A stretch of DNA of 64,000 bases. Source: Hymenobacter radiodurans. Its GTDB lineage: Bacteria; Bacteroidota; Bacteroidia; Cytophagales; Hymenobacteraceae. The notes under the pieces were generated by a model that saw only the letters and a list, made by a program, of their open reading frames with translations, did not search any database and was not told the DNA's origin. Shown one piece after another: positions 62,613 to 64,000 of this stretch (positions are counted from its first letter, which is position 1; every line of letters starts with the position of its first letter). The stretch covers positions 744,001 to 808,000 of the forward strand of contig NZ_CP037922.1 in the NCBI RefSeq assembly GCF_004355185.1, given 5' to 3'. The position numbers and the translations under genes were made by a program.

Positions 62613-63701
62613 ATGACTCAAAATACGTATCTCGTCGTGATGGCGGGCGGCATTGGTAGCCGCTTCTGGCCCTTTAGCCGTACGAATCATCCCAAACAGT
62701 TTCACGATGTAATGGGCGTCGGTCGGTCGATGTTGCAACTGACAGTAGACCGTTTTGCCGGAATTTGCCCCCCAGAGAATGTTTTTGTAGTAACCAACCG
62801 TGATTATAGCGAGTTGGTACAGCAACACTTACCCGATTTGCCCCCCGACCAGATTCTGGGTGAACCGATTGGCCGGAATACGGCGCCCTGCATTGCGTAT
62901 GCCAGCTACCGCATCGCGCAGCGTGATCCGAAAGCCGTCATCATCGTGACGCCCGCCGACCACGCCGTGCAGCGTGAGGAAGAGTTTCGGGGCATTATTA
63001 GCCAAGCGGTAGCAAGCGCCCGCAGCCAAGATATTCTTATTACGCTCGGTATTCAGCCTTCTCGCCCCGATACTGGCTACGGCTACATTCAGTTTATCGA
63101 CGGCGACCAAAGCGAGCTGTATGGCAGCCTACGGAAGGTAAAGACCTTCACCGAAAAGCCAAATCTGGAGCTGGCAAAGATGTTTGTGGATAGCGGCGAC
63201 TTCCTGTGGAACTCCGGCTTATTTATCTGGCGGGCCGAAGTGATCATGCAGGCTTTCCACCAATATCTCAGTGACATTGCAGAGGTATTTGACGAAGGCC
63301 TAGATCAGCTGGGGACTAGTCATGAGCAAGATTTTATCACTGGTGCCTACTCACGTTGCCGCAACATCAGCATCGACTACGGCATCATGGAAAAGGCCGA
63401 CAACGTGTACGTGCTGCCCGCCGACTTCGGTTGGAGCGACCTAGGTACGTGGGATTCCCTGCATCGCATTGGCCGTGGCGATGAGAATGGCAACGTGATT
63501 GATGGTGATGTCATCCTGTATGATACCCGCGAGTGCGTCATCAAAACTCCCTCTGAGCGCCTTGTGGTAGTACAAGGCTTGGAAGGCTACATTGTGGCCG
63601 AGTACGACAACGTGCTGCTCATTTGCAAGCGCACCGAAGAGCAGCGTGTAAAAGAATTTGTGGCCGATGTTCGGGCCAAAAAAGGTAACGGCTACAACTA
63701 A
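62613..63701 (+). CDS. manC: Mannose-1-phosphate guanylyltransferase
   Basis: A 362-residue nucleotidyltransferase. The activator loop is VMAGGIGSRFWPFSRTNHPK, followed by EPIGRNTAPCIAYASY, TPADHAVQREEEF and ETGYG-like SRPDTGYGYIQF, and FTEKPNLELAK. It makes GDP-mannose from GTP and mannose-1-phosphate for surface polysaccharide. There is no C-terminal phosphomannose isomerase domain, so it is the single-function type. Confidence 0.95.
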   Translation: MTQNTYLVVMAGGIGSRFWPFSRTNHPKQFHDVMGVGRSMLQLTVDRFAGICPPENVFVVTNRDYSELVQQHLPDLPPDQILGEPIGRNTAPCIAYASYRIAQRDPKAVIIVTPADHAVQREEEFRGIISQAVASARSQDILITLGIQPSRPDTGYGYIQFIDGDQSELYGSLRKVKTFTEKPNLELAKMFVDSGDFLWNSGLFIWRAEVIMQAFHQYLSDIAEVFDEGLDQLGTSHEQDFITGAYSRCRNISIDYGIMEKADNVYVLPADFGWSDLGTWDSLHRIGRGDENGNVIDGDVILYDTRECVIKTPSERLVVVQGLEGYIVAEYDNVLLICKRTEEQRVKEFVADVRAKKGNGYN

Positions 63702-63713
63702 TCTGTATATCAA

Positions 63714-63778
63714 AGCAGCAAAAGAAGAGTCCGGCGGCCAACTCACTGAGTTGGCCGCCGGACTCTTCTTTTGCTGCT
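63714..63778. terminator. Very long perfect hairpin terminator
   Basis: Arms of 32 bases: AGCAGCAAAAGAAGAGTCCG onward from 63714, mirrored to 63778, enclosing essentially no loop (centre near 63746). It lies between convergent manC and the rRNA methyltransferase gene. The stem is A-rich at one foot and T-rich at the other, so it can end both transcripts. Confidence 0.9.
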
Positions 63779-63812
63779 CCTTGTAATCTAATTAGGTTAA
63801 AAAGACTTACAA

Positions 63813-64000
63813 TTATTTGCTCTGAAGGCGCTGACGCAGAACTTCGAATAACATAATGCCGCTGGCTACGGACACATTCAGGGAGCCAATTTGACCCGCC
63901 ATCGGAATGCGTACTTTATAGTCAGCAAGTCTTAGATACTCAGGCGAAATTCCGTCTTCTTCGCTGCCCATAAGCACTGCAACAGGACCAGTAAAGTCTA
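63813..64000 (-). CDS. rlmB: RlmB/TrmH-type SPOUT rRNA methyltransferase, C-terminal part
   Basis: The last ~62 residues of a SpoU/TrmH family enzyme; the 5' part lies beyond the window. Motifs are VAVLMGSEEDGIS, IPMAGQIGSLNVSVASGIML and FEVLRQRL, the knot-forming S-adenosylmethionine-binding motifs 2 and 3 of RlmB. It probably 2'-O-methylates a guanosine in 23S rRNA. The stop is TAA at 63813-63815 (minus strand). Confidence 0.85.
   Translation of the reverse strand, partial: DFTGPVAVLMGSEEDGISPEYLRLADYKVRIPMAGQIGSLNVSVASGIMLFEVLRQRLQSK

Overview
The window reads as chromosomal DNA from a Bacteroidota of the Hymenobacter type (order Cytophagales). This is inferred from gene content, not from a database search. 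Supporting signs are a fused SecDF, BatD, PD40/OmpA and TonB-CarboxypepD proteins, an ECF sigma factor overlapping a membrane-protein gene, PF13668 ferritin-like pairs, TAnnTTTG-type promoter boxes, several TTG starts and few Shine-Dalgarno sites. Almost everything is ordinary housekeeping DNA. I see no phage, insertion sequence, CRISPR array, tRNA or rRNA.

Layout. 0.1-5.6 kb (minus): a PpiC/SurA-like lipoprotein and an RsbU-RsbV-RsbW partner-switching operon. 5.9-10.5 kb (minus): guaB, hrpB, rhodanese. 10.6-12.7 kb (plus): tightly coupled pnuC, NadR-type kinase and aldose epimerase-like genes. 13.2-15.9 kb: a TPP riboswitch in front of a TonB receptor. 16-20.3 kb: APC permease, a frame-interrupted acyl-CoA dehydrogenase, HIRAN and DUF4268 proteins. 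20.5-25.8 kb: CPA2 antiporter, a REP-like palindrome, ruvB, an AT-rich orphan, queG. 26-29.7 kb: two tandem pairs of ferritin-like genes. 30-36.7 kb: batD, aroC, nfu, ECF sigma/beta-barrel pair, a repeat lipoprotein. 36.8-42.4 kb (minus): secDF, a small membrane protein, udk, rdgB. 42.5-48.3 kb (plus): rpmE2, a GlmU-like enzyme, DNA polymerase III delta', hemC, cyclophilin, an RmlD-like reductase. 48.4-55 kb: an oligopeptide ABC importer, a tiny repeat peptide and a divergent helical-repeat protein. 55-64 kb: PorE-like OmpA/PD40 protein, TPR protein, bacilliredoxin, recQ, kdsD, manC and the end of an RlmB-type methyltransferase.

Three things stand out. First, the 48.4-55 kb locus joins a 65-residue secreted-looking peptide with three copies of GGSSGWSDGN, an Opp/Dpp-type importer (binding lipoprotein plus two permeases, no ATPase) and an all-helical 509-residue protein. 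This is the parts list of a peptide-signalling circuit; the function is hypothetical. Second, the 7-mer GGGGGGC, usually followed by A-rich sequence, occurs about 50 times outside terminators, on both strands and in different reading frames, and the same block builds the terminator stems. Third, at least six genes are each broken by one missing base in a homopolymer, and four of the six breaks fall exactly in a GGGGGGC block reduced to GGGGGC. That is either systematic homopolymer undercalling or real slippage/phase variation; raw reads would decide.
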